A DNA stretch of 64,000 nt from Hyphomicrobium sp. CS1GBMeth3. Lineage in GTDB: Bacteria; Pseudomonadota; Alphaproteobacteria; Rhizobiales; Hyphomicrobiaceae. Below, in pieces: positions 63,749 through 64,000 of the stretch (its first letter is position 1; each line of letters starts with the position of its first letter). The notes under the pieces were generated by a model. It was given only the letters and a program-made list of their open reading frames with translations, did no database searches and was not told the origin of the DNA. The DNA is taken from assembly GCF_900117455.1 (NCBI RefSeq), contig NZ_FPHO01000002.1:868001-932000 (forward strand), given 5' to 3'. The translations under genes were made by a program, and so were the position numbers.

Positions 63749-64000
63749 ATGATGCGTTTCGTAGTGTGCGTGGCCGGTTTGCTGGCGGCAGCAGCCGGAT
63801 CGACCAATGCCATGGCGGAGCAGGCGGTTCCTAAGACAGTCGCCTTCAGCATGTCGCCATTCATGCGGGTCTACGGCCCGGCTCAGCCGCCTTACGGCTT
63901 TGTGCGCTTCTGCGAGCGTCACCCGGAGGATTGCAGCCCGCAGCGTATCGAGGACGTGCGTTTCCAACCGACGCCCGAGCGCTTGAGCGAACTCGACGAG
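63749..64000 (+). CDS. BTLCP-type transglutaminase-like cysteine peptidase, 5' part
   Basis: The reading frame is open from the ATG at 63749 (a second ATG follows directly) through the last base, 84 codons, so the gene is cut by the window edge. Signal peptide RFVVCVAGLLAAAAGSTNAMA; the mature part opens MSPFMRVYGPAQPPYGFVRFC then ERHPEDCSPQ, the N-terminal signature of the bacterial transglutaminase-like cysteine peptidases (PF06035), which lie near LapG-type regulators of adhesion. The catalytic Cys, His and Asp lie beyond the edge. Confidence 0.8.
   Translation, partial: MMRFVVCVAGLLAAAAGSTNAMAEQAVPKTVAFSMSPFMRVYGPAQPPYGFVRFCERHPEDCSPQRIEDVRFQPTPERLSELDE

Overview
The window reads as one continuous, gene-dense, high-GC stretch of an alphaproteobacterial chromosome, most likely from the order Hyphomicrobiales and probably near Hyphomicrobium. 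The grounds are family-level resemblances recognised by eye: twin Rhizobiales-type porins with the N-terminal coiled-coil signature, a GcrA-type sigma-contact domain, an F1-ATPase zeta inhibitor (DUF1476), a BTLCP-type peptidase, PAS_5 and DUF6481/DUF3597 proteins. I see no rRNA, tRNA, CRISPR array, insertion sequence or prophage.

Layout. 1-6 kb: an N-acyl amino acid synthase-like (FeeM-type) acyltransferase, a small Cys-rich secreted protein, a cyclophilin-like protein, a NodF/NodE-like acyl carrier protein plus ketosynthase pair, and a divergent long-chain acyl-CoA ligase. 6-13.4 kb: a Tat-exported intradiol dioxygenase with a Pro/Gly tail, then a leftward beta-oxidation operon fadE-fadJ-SnoaL-fadI. 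13.6-16.7 kb: a reduced sulfur-oxidation locus, soxS-soxF facing soxYZ, followed by a double-CDGSH iron-sulfur protein. 17-23.6 kb: a branched-chain amino acid type ABC transporter livHMGF with a DUF6867 membrane protein and two substrate-binding proteins. 24-31 kb: purine genes (purB, purC, purS, purQ; no purL) interleaved with a divergent SecY-like protein, an RBBP9-type hydrolase, the ATPase zeta inhibitor and an unknown secreted protein. 31-34.3 kb: tandem porins with an almost identical 3' end and terminator.

34.3-42.3 kb is an envelope-rich stretch: a CoxE-like VWA protein, a lipoprotein, a small membrane protein, a CelD-type acetyltransferase, a membrane trypsin-like protease carrying two FHA domains, an unknown secreted protein and a PDZ-Sel1-peptidoglycan-binding-like protein. 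42.4-49.7 kb has two ABC-F ATPases bracketing a TIGR03862 flavoprotein, three tiny exported His-rich or basic proteins and two small membrane proteins. 49.8-51.8 kb is the methionine-salvage operon mtnBDC. 52-54.3 kb holds DUF3597, DUF6481, a shortened GcrA-like protein, a palindromic intergenic element and a lower-GC orphan gene. 54.3-64 kb: thrS, an outer-membrane beta-barrel protein, yidD with an IscU-like scaffold, hisI, a patatin phospholipase, a CBS-pair protein, a rhomboid protease, a PAS_5 protein, a tandem PilZ protein and the start of a BTLCP peptidase cut by the window edge.

Most of the window is housekeeping and lipid, purine, sulfur and amino acid metabolism. The parts I consider least explained are the orphan SecY homologue, the stand-alone GcrA C-terminal-domain-like protein, the paired His-rich exported proteins with a shared Cys-bounded C-terminal motif, the FHA-tethered protease locus, and the acyl-ACP set at the left end. 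All family names come from reading motifs without database searches.
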